NCBI GenBank assembly: GCA_023151315.1
Contig: JAKLJE010000013.1
Location: forward strand, 1-64,000
Reading direction: 5' to 3'
From: Bacteroidia bacterium
Lineage (GTDB): Bacteria; Bacteroidota; Bacteroidia; Palsa-965
Length of the DNA: 64,000 nt
Shown: piece after piece, positions 51,661 to 61,407 of the stretch
Numbering within the stretch: the stretch's first letter is position 1
Layout: every line of letters begins with the position of its first letter
Program-made: the position numbers and the translations under genes
The notes under the pieces: generated by a model
What the model was told of the DNA's origin: nothing
What the model saw: only the letters and a program-made list of their open reading frames with translations
Database searches by the model: none

Positions 51661-53040
51661 TTATGCAGTTGCAGTCTTCTTCTTGGAAGTAGCTTTTACT
51701 TCTTTAGTCTCCGTTTCTCCGAGTTGTTTCTCGAGAGCGTGAACACGTTTACGGAGTTCGTAGATTGTTTCGTAGAGTTCATCAGCTTCGCTGCGGAGTA
51801 CTACAGGTGTGTTTGCAAGTGCAATTTCCTGCAGTTTCTCATTGCTCTGACGGATTTCCAAAGTAAGATCAAGGATCTCAGCCTGAAGAGCAGAGTACTC
51901 TTCACCACGGAAAATTCCGATGAATGATTCTTCGCAATACGCAACCCACTTTTGGAATACTTCCTGTGAATTGCTGAGGTCAGTTCCTTTGCGGATTTTC
52001 TCAGCGTTTTCAGTCATGAAATTCTCCCACAGTTTCGCACCGTTCACGTAAAGCAAACGCTGCATTTCGTTCAGTTTCTGTCCGTAAGCAGCAGTCTTCT
52101 CCATTACGTTAACAGAAAGTTCTTTCACTTCCGCCTCTTTCCCCGGATTGAAGAAAGAGAATACCGGCATCACTGATTTGCGGTACATAGTGAAAACGTT
52201 ATTGTCAGCGTTTTCAGTCATCTGATTCCAGAAATTGAAAGCAGAAGTGTTGCGCATGTTTTCAGGAAGATTGTTTACAAACTGGTTGTAAGCATTCTTG
52301 TTATAGTTCACTGCCATTTCCATCCAGTTCTGATACTGGCTGAAAAGTTCGCGCATGTGTGAAGGAGAAATCTGCTCCATCGTCTTGTCCATCATCTCAC
52401 GGAAAGAAGCAGGATTGAAAGAGTTTTTCATCCACTCAGCGTTGAATTGATTGTTCTGTACTGCGTCGAATGCAGGTTTCCACATTTCGAAGAAACGCAT
52501 GAACGCATTGTTTGCTTCGGTCATTCCTTTCCACGCATCGCGTGTAGTGTCGTTATTGAAATTCTTAGCCCAATCAGCGAATGGATTGTTGAACTGACCG
52601 AAGTTCTTCGAGTATTGTTCGAACATATTGCGGGAGTTATCCATCCACATTTGCTGTGCGTTCTGGAACTGCTTTGTATAATCATTCATGCCGTTGAAGT
52701 TCGCGGCAGGATTGAATGAGCGGAACTGTTCGAAAGCTTTCGCTGCAGTTTCCTGCTGAGCTTTCACCCAGTTGTTATAAACTTCACCAAGGTTCGCCTG
52801 ATTACGGAAAGCCTCAGTTGATTTCTCGAAAGAAGCTTTAGCTGTTTCAGAAACCTGCTCTGTTGCTTTTTTCGTGATTTCATTCTGCTTGTTCAGCCAT
52901 TCCTGGTAAATGGAAAGTCCTTCTGTTGCAGCGTTGCCTGATTTTACTGACTCCTGAAGTTTGCGGTTGCTTTCAGACCAGTTGTCCATGATTTGCTTCT
53001 GGGTTTCGAGCCACGCGTCGAAGAAATTCTTGTTTTCCAT
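51661..53040 (-). CDS. phaE: PHA synthase subunit PhaE
   Basis: A 459-residue helical, Asn/Gln/Trp-rich protein. The C-terminal part PVVLRSEADELYETIYELRK (~residues 411-430) followed by a predicted coiled coil is the conserved PhaE signature; the end is Lys-rich (TSKKKTATA). PhaE is the activating partner of class III PhaC. It is longer than the Allochromatium PhaE (~357 residues), the extra lying in the N-terminal helical region. Same operon as phaC. Confidence 0.88.
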   Translation of the reverse strand: MENKNFFDAWLETQKQIMDNWSESNRKLQESVKSGNAATEGLSIYQEWLNKQNEITKKATEQVSETAKASFEKSTEAFRNQANLGEVYNNWVKAQQETAAKAFEQFRSFNPAANFNGMNDYTKQFQNAQQMWMDNSRNMFEQYSKNFGQFNNPFADWAKNFNNDTTRDAWKGMTEANNAFMRFFEMWKPAFDAVQNNQFNAEWMKNSFNPASFREMMDKTMEQISPSHMRELFSQYQNWMEMAVNYNKNAYNQFVNNLPENMRNTSAFNFWNQMTENADNNVFTMYRKSVMPVFSFFNPGKEAEVKELSVNVMEKTAAYGQKLNEMQRLLYVNGAKLWENFMTENAEKIRKGTDLSNSQEVFQKWVAYCEESFIGIFRGEEYSALQAEILDLTLEIRQSNEKLQEIALANTPVVLRSEADELYETIYELRKRVHALEKQLGETETKEVKATSKKKTATA

Positions 53041-53103
53041 GATTTTTGTTGTATAATGCGTTGTATTACAGTGCTTTAACTAAGTATATGGGTTTTGAGG
53101 GTG

Positions 53104-53111
53104 CAAAGGTA
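53104..53111 (-). promoter_or_regulatory. Candidate -7 box for phaE-phaC
   Basis: The minus strand reads TACCTTTG (TAnnTTTG consensus) about 64 bases before phaE. No obvious -33 TTTG. Confidence 0.4.
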
Positions 53112-53310
53112 GTTCATTTTCAGTCAGTTCGAGCAATTCATCTATAAAAAATATTATTCGTCGATGAAAATGCCTTATTCGTGGCAAAAATCAAGAATTC
53201 CTTTTGTCCCGGAGCGAACGGAATTTTAAGATTAGATTAATTCCTCGCCATTGATCCAAACTATTTTCAGAGTCGCTATTTTCGCGGCACAACAACAAAA
53301 CCTCCTACAC

Positions 53311-53718
53311 ATGAGCATAGAACAAGGAACAACTTACACACACGAATTTTCATTCACACAGGATGAAGTGGTGAAATTTGCAGAAGTAACAGGCGATAAA
53401 AATCCGGTACATCTGGATGAAGCATATGCCGCAGCAACCATGTTCAAACGTCCGATCATGCACGGTTTTCTTGGTGGAAGTGTATTCTCTAAGGTTTTCG
53501 GAACTCTTTTCCCTGGTGAAGGAACAATCTATTTGAAGCAGTCAATGAGCTTTATGCGCCCTATGTATGTGAATGCTGTTTATGAAGTGCGTATGACAGT
53601 GAAAGAAGTAAATAAAGAGAAGCACAGAGCCAACGTTGAAACGAATATCGTTGATAAAGCTACCGGCGACGTTGTGATCAGCGGTGAAGCGACTGTGATG
53701 AATGTGAACAGAATCTGA
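53311..53718 (+). CDS. phaJ: (R)-specific enoyl-CoA hydratase, MaoC/PhaJ family
   Basis: A 135-residue single hot-dog enzyme. The ATG at 53311 (MSIEQGTTYTHEF) is preferred to the 53251 frame because family proteins begin here. The hydratase-2 motif is VTGDKNPVHLDEAYAAA with catalytic Asp and His (~residues 32-38), then MHGFLGGSVFSKVFG. It would convert trans-2-enoyl-CoA from beta-oxidation to (R)-3-hydroxyacyl-CoA for PhaC. It is divergent from phaE-phaC. A general MaoC dehydratase is the alternative. Confidence 0.9.
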   Translation: MSIEQGTTYTHEFSFTQDEVVKFAEVTGDKNPVHLDEAYAAATMFKRPIMHGFLGGSVFSKVFGTLFPGEGTIYLKQSMSFMRPMYVNAVYEVRMTVKEVNKEKHRANVETNIVDKATGDVVISGEATVMNVNRI

Positions 53719-53741
53719 TCATTCAAAATTCAGGCAAGAAC

Positions 53742-53774
53742 AAAAAAGCCCTTCTGAATTTGAAGGGCTTTTTT
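53742..53774. terminator. Bidirectional terminator between phaJ and the SprB gene
   Basis: A perfect 13-bp stem (AAAAAAGCCCTTC / GAAGGGCTTTTTT) with a 7-base loop between convergent genes; T6 on either strand. Confidence 0.92.
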
Positions 53775-53782
53775 ATTTGTGT

Positions 53783-56700
53783 TTATCGGATCAGGTTGAC
53801 GTGACCAATCAGATCGTGACGTTTGTCGAGCACGTCTGTGCATTTGATTTTCCAGACGTAAGTATCAATCTGACAAAGCTGATCACTTCCCAGAACTTTA
53901 CCATCCCAACCTTCATTCAGATCGTCTGTGTAGAAGATCATATTGCCCCAGCGGTCAAACACCCAGAATTCATATTTATCCGGATTCACTCCGATAGTGA
54001 CTGGAAGGAATACATCATTCAATCCGTCTTCAGTTGGAGTGAATGCATTCGGAACGTAAATGATCACATCCGGATCTATGCACACCACCTGAGATGTTGT
54101 ATCAATACAACCGTCAGCAGAAGTTACCTCCAGTGAAATCTGATAGCAGTTCGGTTCTGTGTAGAGGAATGAAGGGTTTTGTAAGGTGGAAGAAGAATTC
54201 GCCACATCTCCGAAAGACCAATTCCATGAAGTGGCATTTACTGAAAGATCAGTGCATGTGATTTCAGGATTCAGAATCGTAGTTGGTTGCGGTCCTGCAG
54301 TGAATGAAGCAACCGGATTTGCATATACTTCGATATACGCATTCATTACGATCGTGTTTGAGCAACCATCGCCGGTTGTAACAGTCAGCGTTACGTTGTA
54401 AATGCCCGGCGTGTTATAACAGTGATTCGGGTTCTGCTGCGTTGATGTATTGTTATCACCGAAATCCCATGTCCACGAAGTAATAATACCCGGAGCATTG
54501 ATTGTGCTGAGATCATCGAAGTTGACGCACAATGGAGCACAACCTGCAGTAAGATCAGAACCAACGGCAGCAACCGGAACCGAGTTTACTGTTACAAGTG
54601 TAATTGCTGTAGCCGTACAACCGTTTGCATCCGTAACATCAACAGTGTATGTAGTTGTAGTTGCCGGTATGATGTTCTGAGTATTACCAACCAATGCGCC
54701 CGGATTCCATGTTACAGTGTATCCAGGTGTTCCTCCTGCAGGAACAGAAGATAATTGAACGTTGCTTCCTTCACACACTGCAGCCGGTGCAGCAGAAGCT
54801 GAAATCGTAAGTTGCGTAGGTTCCGTAATTGCAAATGTCACTGTTGATGTGCAACCCGAAGCGTCAGTTACTGTTACAGAATAATTTCCTGCTGTAAGCG
54901 AACTTCCGATATCAGAAGTTGATACGTTCGGACTCCATGCGTAGGTGTAGCCGGGAGTTCCTCCTGTTGCGTCAACATCAGCACTTCCATCTGCCGACTG
55001 ATAACAAGTCAGATTTGATGTTGTATTCAATGCAAGTACAACACCATTCAGGTTGTTTACAACTGCTGTTACTGTATCGTGACATCCGTTTGCATCAGTT
55101 GCAACAACTGAATAAGTCGCAGCAGGAATATTGTTCCATGTAGCATTTGCAGGACCGGAAATCCATTGATAGGTGAGTACTCCCGTACCACCTGAAGCAG
55201 ATGCTGTTGCAGAACCATCAGACAAACCGCAATGCGCATCCACTGTTGTGGTAGTGGTAACAATGTCTGTCGGTTCCGTTACTGTTGCAGTTCCTGTAGC
55301 GGTACATCCGTTCATGTCAGTGATTGTAACGGTGTAACTGCCCGCGCAAATATTGTTACACGATGCGTTCGTGCAACCTGTGCTCCACAGGAAGGAATAA
55401 GTTGGTGTACCACCTGTCGGAATTGCGACCAACTGCCCGTCACATGAACCAAAACACGATACGTTAAATCCTGCCGAAGCAACAGTGAGTAATGGAGGTT
55501 CTGTTATCGCAGTTGTAGCACTTGCGGTACAACCGTTAGCATCTGTAACAACGCATGTGTACGTTCCTGCTGCAAGTCCGGTAGCTCCGGAGCCTGAACC
55601 GCCTGAAGGCGACCATGTGTACGTGTAAGCACCTGTTCCGCCTGAAGCAACTACGTTCGCTGTACCTGAATTGTCAGCATTACATAACAGATCGGTTCCT
55701 GATGCCGTCGCTGTAAGAAGTGGTGGTTCTGTAATTGTTACAGTAGTCGTTGAGGAGCATCCGTTAGCATCTGTTACAGTTACAGTGTATGAACCTGCAG
55801 TCAAATTGCTGCCGATAGAATCTGCATCTGCGTTACTCCACAAATAGGTGTATGGAGTTGTTCCTCCTGTAGAAGATGCCGTTGCTTCACCATCGTTACC
55901 CCCGAAGCAAGTAACATCGGTGGAGCTGATGATGGATACAACCGGAGAGTTCGCGTTCGGAACAGTTACTGTAGCAGTAATGGTACAACTATTCGCATCT
56001 GCAATAGTGCAGGTATATGTTCCGGCAGTCAGTCCGATTGCGTTGGCATTATTTCCGCCGGTTGGTGCCCAGGTATAAGAATAAGCACCAGTACCGCCTG
56101 TTACACTTACAGCTGCTGCACCATTTGCTGCGCTGCATGTTGATTGCGTGAACGAAGTAGTAACACTCAACGCAGGAGGCTGTGTGATGTTGTAAGTCTG
56201 TGTGATAGTACATCCATTGGCATCTGTTGCGGTTACTGTGTATGTGCCGGCGCAGAGTGCTGTTGCTGATGAGCCTGTGCCGCCGGAAGGCAACCAATTG
56301 TAAGTATAGCTTGTTGTTCCTCCTGTTACACTGATTGAAGCAGCACCTGTGCAAGCCGAATTACAAAGGATATTGGTTTGAGTTGAAGTTGCTGCCAGTG
56401 CCGTTGGTTGAGTTACGGTTACGGATGCAGTAGCTGTACAACCTGAAGATACATCGGTGATGAGTACCGTGTAGCTTCCTGCTGAAAGTCCGGTTGCCGT
56501 TGCATTCGTTCCGCCGGAAGGTGTCCAGCTGTAAGTGAAGGGACCCACGCCGCCGGTTACAGTTCCGGTTGCAGTTCCTGTAGTTCCGCCGAAACACAAT
56601 ACAGGTGTTGAGACTGCACTTGCAGATAAGCCGGCTGTTGAGGAAACTGTAACGGTGTTTGAATGTGTACAACCGTTCGCATCAGTTACAGTACATGTGT

Positions 56701-58966
56701 AAGTTCCCGGTGCAAGTGCTGTAATTGTGTTTGTTCCGTCTCCTGTCGGATTGCCCGGTGTCCAGTCGTATGTATACGCGCCGGTTCCTCCCGAAACAGA
56801 AATAGATGCTGTGCCATTGTTTACGCTGCATGATGCAATCGTTGAATTCACTGTGGAAGTAATCGCAGCAGGTTGTGTAATGTTGAATGTTCTTGTGATC
56901 GTACAGCCGTTGGCATCCGTTGCCGTAACAGTGTATGTTCCTGCGCACAGTGCAGTTGCCGAAGAACCGGTACCACCTGATGGAGCCCATAGGTAAGTGT
57001 AACCCGCAGTTCCACCGCTTACACTGATTGATGCTGCGCCCGTGCAGGAACCGTTACAAAGGATGTTTGTTTGTGTTGAAGTTGCAGCGAGTGCAGTTGG
57101 TTGTGTAACAGTTACAGACGCCGTTGCAGTGCAACCTGTTCCGACATCAGTGATTACGACTGTGTAATTACCTGCAATGAGACCTGTAGCAGTAGCGTTT
57201 GTTCCGCCCGATGGTGTCCAGTTGTAGGTATAAGGACCCGTACCACCTGCCGGAGTTCCGGTTGCCGTTCCGGTTGCTCCACCGAAACATAACACAGGTG
57301 TAGAAGATGCACTTGCCGTTAAACCTGTAGTCGAACCTACAGTAACGGAATTTACATGGGTGCAACCATTCGCATCTGTAACGGTACAAGTGTACGTTCC
57401 TGCAGCGAGTCCGGTAATGGCATTCGTTCCATCTCCTGCAGGATTGCCCGGTGTCCAGTTGTAAGTATATCCGCCGGTGCCTCCTGAAACGGAAATCGAA
57501 GCAGTGCCATTGCTAACACTGCACGTTGCGGGAGTTGAGTTTACTGTAGATGTGATTGCACTTGGTTGCGTAATGTTAAACGTTTGCGTAATGCTGCAAG
57601 TTGGTGTTCCTGATGAGATGGTAACCGTATATGTTCCCGGACATAATCCTGTAGCGGTTGCTGCAGACCCACCCGAAGGTGCCCAGCTGTAAGTGTATGT
57701 TCCCGTACCACCGCTTGCCGTTACACTCGCGGCTCCTGTGCATTGTCCGTTACACAAAACATTAGTTTGAGTGCCGGTAGCTGTAATCGGAGGAGGTTGT
57801 GTGATGTTAAAGGTTTGCGTTGTTGTACAACCTGCAGTATTGGAAATTGTACAAGTATAAGTCCCGGCACATAAAGCAGACGCTGTTGCTGCACTTCCTC
57901 CGGAAGGCGCCCATGAATAAGTGAACGGACCGGCACCTGCGGTTACAGTAACTGTTGCGGAGCCTGTACATTGTCCGTTACAGGTAATATTTGTTTGCGT
58001 ACCTGTAGTGGTAATACCACCGCCCGTTGTAAAAACGGTAACCTGATCACTTACAACTATATTGCCTGCACATGTTACATTGGTAACAGTTGCAGTGTAA
58101 GTTGTAGTTGTTGAAGGGCAAACGTTAATGGTAGGGCTGCTGCCGAGCGATCCGCTTGGACCTGTCCAGTTCAATGTGTAGTTGGGAATACCGGCAGGCA
58201 TGAAACGTTTTCCATCATTGGTTGCATTCCACACAGTTGGATAGTTTCTGCCGGCAACCGCGAATGCCACAGTACCTGTTGCGTTCTGAATACCTTCAAT
58301 TGCATAACCACCGTTCCACGATGAGCAGGTTGGTTTATTCGAAATGTAAATGTCGATGATGTTGGTTGATTCATGCAAAACGATCTGCTGACTTGCGAGC
58401 ATGCTGTTACATGAACTGCTGAACATTGGAATGTTATACCAGCTGACAACGAACTGACGGCAAGGAGCCGTTCCGTAAACCTGATATCGTGTGTCGGAAG
58501 TGGAGCCAACCGAAGGGTCAATGTCGTGCCAAGGAGCCATAATGGAATTCAACGGATCAGAAGCGGATGGAATTGCAGCCCCGATTGGCCATTGGCAATA
58601 TGCATTTGCATATGTGAGATCGAAAGAAATCAATCCGTTCGATCCGATTACTAATTGCGTGTATGTGTTGCCGAAAAACTGAAAACAAAACGGCATGTTA
58701 ATTACAGGAGTCCAAACATCATCGATGTTCACCAATACAGGAGTGCCGGTTGTATATGAATACGGACTATACGGAATAGTTGAAACCGTATAGGTGTTCG
58801 TCTGTAACGTTCCCTGAACCGTTGCGGTAAGATTGACACATTGACCCGGACATGTGGTCTGGTCAGGACCGGCATTGACTGAAGGGCAAGCTGATGCTTG
58901 TGCGGAGAGCTCGTAATTGTATCCGGAAAGCACAAGCAATAGTGCAGCGAGTAGAATTCTGAACAT
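53783..58966 (-). CDS. Giant SprB-repeat adhesin with PKD domains and T9SS type B (CHU_C) sorting domain
   Basis: A 1727-residue protein, ATG at 58966 (MFRILLAALLLVLSGYNYELSA signal peptide). In order: a nidogen-like N-terminal domain (~residues 40-270, FFGNTYTQLVIGSNGLISF and MAPWHDID); fourteen SprB-type repeats of ~76 residues (residues ~320-1385, patterns TSTQTNILCNG.CTGAAS and YTYSWAPSGG, ending ATDANGCT); an Ig-like unit; two PKD domains (SWTWDFGDNNTSTQQNP and SWNWSFGDVANS); and a CHU_C sorting domain (YVPNAFTPTEDGLNDVFLP, then EFWVFDRWGNMIF, ending GHVNLIR). Surface adhesion or gliding-related role inferred. It differs from the 15-21 kb adhesin in sorting type. Confidence 0.88.
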   Translation of the reverse strand: MFRILLAALLLVLSGYNYELSAQASACPSVNAGPDQTTCPGQCVNLTATVQGTLQTNTYTVSTIPYSPYSYTTGTPVLVNIDDVWTPVINMPFCFQFFGNTYTQLVIGSNGLISFDLTYANAYCQWPIGAAIPSASDPLNSIMAPWHDIDPSVGSTSDTRYQVYGTAPCRQFVVSWYNIPMFSSSCNSMLASQQIVLHESTNIIDIYISNKPTCSSWNGGYAIEGIQNATGTVAFAVAGRNYPTVWNATNDGKRFMPAGIPNYTLNWTGPSGSLGSSPTINVCPSTTTTYTATVTNVTCAGNIVVSDQVTVFTTGGGITTTGTQTNITCNGQCTGSATVTVTAGAGPFTYSWAPSGGSAATASALCAGTYTCTISNTAGCTTTQTFNITQPPPITATGTQTNVLCNGQCTGAASVTASGGTGTYTYSWAPSGGSAATATGLCPGTYTVTISSGTPTCSITQTFNITQPSAITSTVNSTPATCSVSNGTASISVSGGTGGYTYNWTPGNPAGDGTNAITGLAAGTYTCTVTDANGCTHVNSVTVGSTTGLTASASSTPVLCFGGATGTATGTPAGGTGPYTYNWTPSGGTNATATGLIAGNYTVVITDVGTGCTATASVTVTQPTALAATSTQTNILCNGSCTGAASISVSGGTAGYTYLWAPSGGTGSSATALCAGTYTVTATDANGCTITRTFNITQPAAITSTVNSTIASCSVNNGTASISVSGGTGAYTYDWTPGNPTGDGTNTITALAPGTYTCTVTDANGCTHSNTVTVSSTAGLSASAVSTPVLCFGGTTGTATGTVTGGVGPFTYSWTPSGGTNATATGLSAGSYTVLITDVSSGCTATASVTVTQPTALAATSTQTNILCNSACTGAASISVTGGTTSYTYNWLPSGGTGSSATALCAGTYTVTATDANGCTITQTYNITQPPALSVTTSFTQSTCSAANGAAAVSVTGGTGAYSYTWAPTGGNNANAIGLTAGTYTCTIADANSCTITATVTVPNANSPVVSIISSTDVTCFGGNDGEATASSTGGTTPYTYLWSNADADSIGSNLTAGSYTVTVTDANGCSSTTTVTITEPPLLTATASGTDLLCNADNSGTANVVASGGTGAYTYTWSPSGGSGSGATGLAAGTYTCVVTDANGCTASATTAITEPPLLTVASAGFNVSCFGSCDGQLVAIPTGGTPTYSFLWSTGCTNASCNNICAGSYTVTITDMNGCTATGTATVTEPTDIVTTTTTVDAHCGLSDGSATASASGGTGVLTYQWISGPANATWNNIPAATYSVVATDANGCHDTVTAVVNNLNGVVLALNTTSNLTCYQSADGSADVDATGGTPGYTYAWSPNVSTSDIGSSLTAGNYSVTVTDASGCTSTVTFAITEPTQLTISASAAPAAVCEGSNVQLSSVPAGGTPGYTVTWNPGALVGNTQNIIPATTTTYTVDVTDANGCTATAITLVTVNSVPVAAVGSDLTAGCAPLCVNFDDLSTINAPGIITSWTWDFGDNNTSTQQNPNHCYNTPGIYNVTLTVTTGDGCSNTIVMNAYIEVYANPVASFTAGPQPTTILNPEITCTDLSVNATSWNWSFGDVANSSSTLQNPSFLYTEPNCYQISLEVTSADGCIDTTSQVVCIDPDVIIYVPNAFTPTEDGLNDVFLPVTIGVNPDKYEFWVFDRWGNMIFYTDDLNEGWDGKVLGSDQLCQIDTYVWKIKCTDVLDKRHDLIGHVNLIR
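54805..58008 (-). repeat. Fourteen SprB repeats of ~229 bp in coding DNA
   Basis: The first eight units have a three-unit higher-order pattern: a TQTN.LCN.CTG type, then an STPATCSVSNGTAS type, then an STPVLCFGG.TGTATG type, occurring as 2-3-4, 5-6-7 and again 8. Units 9-14 are more divergent. Confidence 0.8.
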
Positions 58967-59068
58967 TAAGTTGATTCTAAGGTGGTTTGCCACACAATAT
59001 AGGAAAATTTACCTTCTGTACATCATCATTCTACACTCGCTGTTAACAACTATTTCAGTTGTACAGGA

Positions 59069-60529
59069 TCAGATTTCGAATGAAACTGAAGCCGTAAAAC
59101 CTGAATTCAGCTGTGTATGCAATGTGGATTCAAGCTTCTCTGCCATTTGGAAGGATGTGGGTATACGCGTTTCCAATTCTGATTGGTTCGTTTCTATTGG
59201 GGCGTGTATGCTAAGTTCAATACGTGTATTGACAATTTTCATCCTTACAGATATATTCTCTTTGCTTCTAACGCGTGTCTTGTTCAGCAAGAACATCATT
59301 ATTTCGTTAAGCAGAAGACCGGCAAGTGAAGCTTTCCCTACGCTCAATTCGCAATGGTCGAGAGTCGTGATAATATTCACCGGAGCTCCGGCCTGCATTG
59401 ATCTGTAACCCGATACAAGATCCAGAATCAGATCACGGAAATTCACTTTGCCAACACTGCCTGATTGATAGAGCTGACGCTGTATCATATCCAGACTTGA
59501 TATTCTGTTCCGAAGTTCATTGAACAACTCCTTGTGATATTCATCTTTTGCCAGCAGCACGTCCTGTTTGATCAGATCCTGAATCAATGCAAAATTGCTG
59601 CGTACTCTGCGGTGAACTTCTGAAAGCAGCAATTTCTTTTCATCAAGAGTTTTTTCAAGTTCAGTTTGCGCGTGTTTGCGCCGTATGGATTCGATAGTCA
59701 ATGCTACAACCTGAGCTACGAACAACCCGAATTTCTGTTCTGATGCAGACCATTCGCGCGCCGATTCAGTGTCTTCGAAACAGATCAGTCCGACCATCTT
59801 TCCTGAAATGCGAACGGGCACGTCAATCAGTGAGCAAATGCCGTTCACCGCAAGATAACTGTCGCGCAGTTCTGCGGTGTTCACGTCGTTCAATGCATCC
59901 TTAGTCGGAATGATTTCCTCTGTCTCCAGCAGGTTGAAGTACTTCGGAAGTTGATATCGATAAAGTGTGGCGTTCGGAAGGAGATTTTCCGCTCGCTTAT
60001 CGTAGTTGAGTAAACTTGTAATCGAAACATATTCAGGGGCGAATTCCCAGATGTTCACTCTTGTTACAGCCAAGGCGTGCGATGCAATTCTGCAAATTTC
60101 ATGCAATGCATCTTCCAATGAACCGGTGCCGATTACAGCTGATTTCAGCAGATTTTCCGCTGCTGATTTCTGTGCTGCAATAGCCGTGATTTTTTCTGAC
60201 TGCTCATCCGCATCCGGCATCACCATCAGGAAGTTTCCGTTCTGAAGTTGCGTGAGATTACAATTGAGGTACAAAGATGTTCCTCCTTTATTTCTGCACT
60301 TGGCTGTTATTACTTTCGGCAGATCAGCAATTGGTGTTACCTGAAATTCAGGAACACCACCAGCCATTTCATCAATCCGCCGCCCCTCGCATTCTCCAAG
60401 CAGACTGCGGCAATTGGAATTGCAGAAAAGAATTTTTCCTTCACTGTTGAAAATGACAACACCAACCGGAAAATCATTGTAGAGTTGTACAGAATCAGAA
60501 TTTAATAATTCGGTGGCCGTTTCTTTCAT
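59069..60529 (-). CDS. PAS-GAF sensor with degenerate histidine-kinase C-terminus
   Basis: A 486-residue protein with ATG at 60529 (MKETATELLNSD); the longer frame overlaps the divergent hydrolase. Residues ~12-110 are PAS-like (FNSEGKILFCNSNCRSLLGE), ~150-300 a GAF domain (VTRVNIWEF, CSLIDVPVRISGKMVGLICFED), and ~300-340 a HisKA_2-type dimerisation helix (KKLLLSEVHRRVRSNFALIQD) with the phospho-acceptor-like His. The final ~150 residues should be an ATPase domain but show only a weak N-box-like LLNEIMMFLLNK and no DxGxG or G-box. A non-catalytic sensor/scaffold is likely. Confidence 0.8.
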   Translation of the reverse strand: MKETATELLNSDSVQLYNDFPVGVVIFNSEGKILFCNSNCRSLLGECEGRRIDEMAGGVPEFQVTPIADLPKVITAKCRNKGGTSLYLNCNLTQLQNGNFLMVMPDADEQSEKITAIAAQKSAAENLLKSAVIGTGSLEDALHEICRIASHALAVTRVNIWEFAPEYVSITSLLNYDKRAENLLPNATLYRYQLPKYFNLLETEEIIPTKDALNDVNTAELRDSYLAVNGICSLIDVPVRISGKMVGLICFEDTESAREWSASEQKFGLFVAQVVALTIESIRRKHAQTELEKTLDEKKLLLSEVHRRVRSNFALIQDLIKQDVLLAKDEYHKELFNELRNRISSLDMIQRQLYQSGSVGKVNFRDLILDLVSGYRSMQAGAPVNIITTLDHCELSVGKASLAGLLLNEIMMFLLNKTRVRSKENISVRMKIVNTRIELSIHAPIETNQSELETRIPTSFQMAEKLESTLHTQLNSGFTASVSFEI

Positions 60530-60582
60530 CGGCGTGCGGGTTTGATTTACCTTTCGGCTTTGAAAATTACGAAAAACCTGTA

Positions 60583-61407
60583 ATGAGGGAAGGAAAGAAG
60601 ACAGATTTCCATCGTACCGCTGATGGATTGAGCATGTACTACGAGTTGTACAGAGGAGAAAACCCTGATCAGCCGGTTGTTGTTTTTCTGAACGGGTTAT
60701 CACAATCCACCCAGTCCTGGCTTGGTGTTACATCAGGTTTGCCGGAGAACACAGGTTATCTCTGTTTGGATCTTGTTCATCAGGGTAAGTCTGATGAAGC
60801 TTCTGAATTCCGGTCTTATGATGCGCACAGTGCGGATGTGATCGGTTTGTGTGATGCTCTTGATCTGAAGCGTGTTTACCTGTGCGGAATATCGTACGGC
60901 GGTGCTGTGGCGCAACATCTGTTGGTAAACTATCCGGGTCGATTTTCCGGTGCAGTGCTGGCGGCGACTTTTGCTCATAAGACGGAATTGTTCAATGCAA
61001 TCGGTGAAAGTTGGAAATCCGCTTTGAGTGCCGGTGGTTATCCTTTAATGCTGGATGTAATGTTACCGTTGGTTCTGGGTGATTCTTACTTCAGGAATCC
61101 TTTGATCCCGATTCCCATGCTGAAGGCAATGCGTGTTGCCAATGAAATCAGTGTTTCGCGCTTGCTTAAACTTATGCAGGCCACAGAAGAGCGCGAGGAC
61201 TACCGTTGCAAATTGAAAGCCATACAGGAACCGGTACTGATATTGCACGGTGCAGAAGACTTGTTGATCACGGAGGAAATTTCAGGTGAACTGCACAGAA
61301 ATATTCCGGGAAGCAAATTACAAATTGTGGAAAGCGCGGGTCATACTCTGAATCTTGAAGCGATTCCTCAGTTAACCGATGCGGTGAAGCGTATTCTCGG
61401 AATTTGA
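60583..61407 (+). CDS. Alpha/beta hydrolase
   Basis: A 274-residue hydrolase. HG-equivalent VVFLNGLSQSTQSW, nucleophile elbow GISYGG (Ser ~residue 108), acid in LHGAEDLLIT (~225) and catalytic His in SAGHTLNLE (~255). It has Asn in place of the usual His in the oxyanion HG motif. It is divergent from the sensor gene and convergent with patatin, stops adjacent. Neighbourhood suggests lipid or hydroxyacid ester metabolism, unproven. Confidence 0.86.
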   Translation: MREGKKTDFHRTADGLSMYYELYRGENPDQPVVVFLNGLSQSTQSWLGVTSGLPENTGYLCLDLVHQGKSDEASEFRSYDAHSADVIGLCDALDLKRVYLCGISYGGAVAQHLLVNYPGRFSGAVLAATFAHKTELFNAIGESWKSALSAGGYPLMLDVMLPLVLGDSYFRNPLIPIPMLKAMRVANEISVSRLLKLMQATEEREDYRCKLKAIQEPVLILHGAEDLLITEEISGELHRNIPGSKLQIVESAGHTLNLEAIPQLTDAVKRILGI

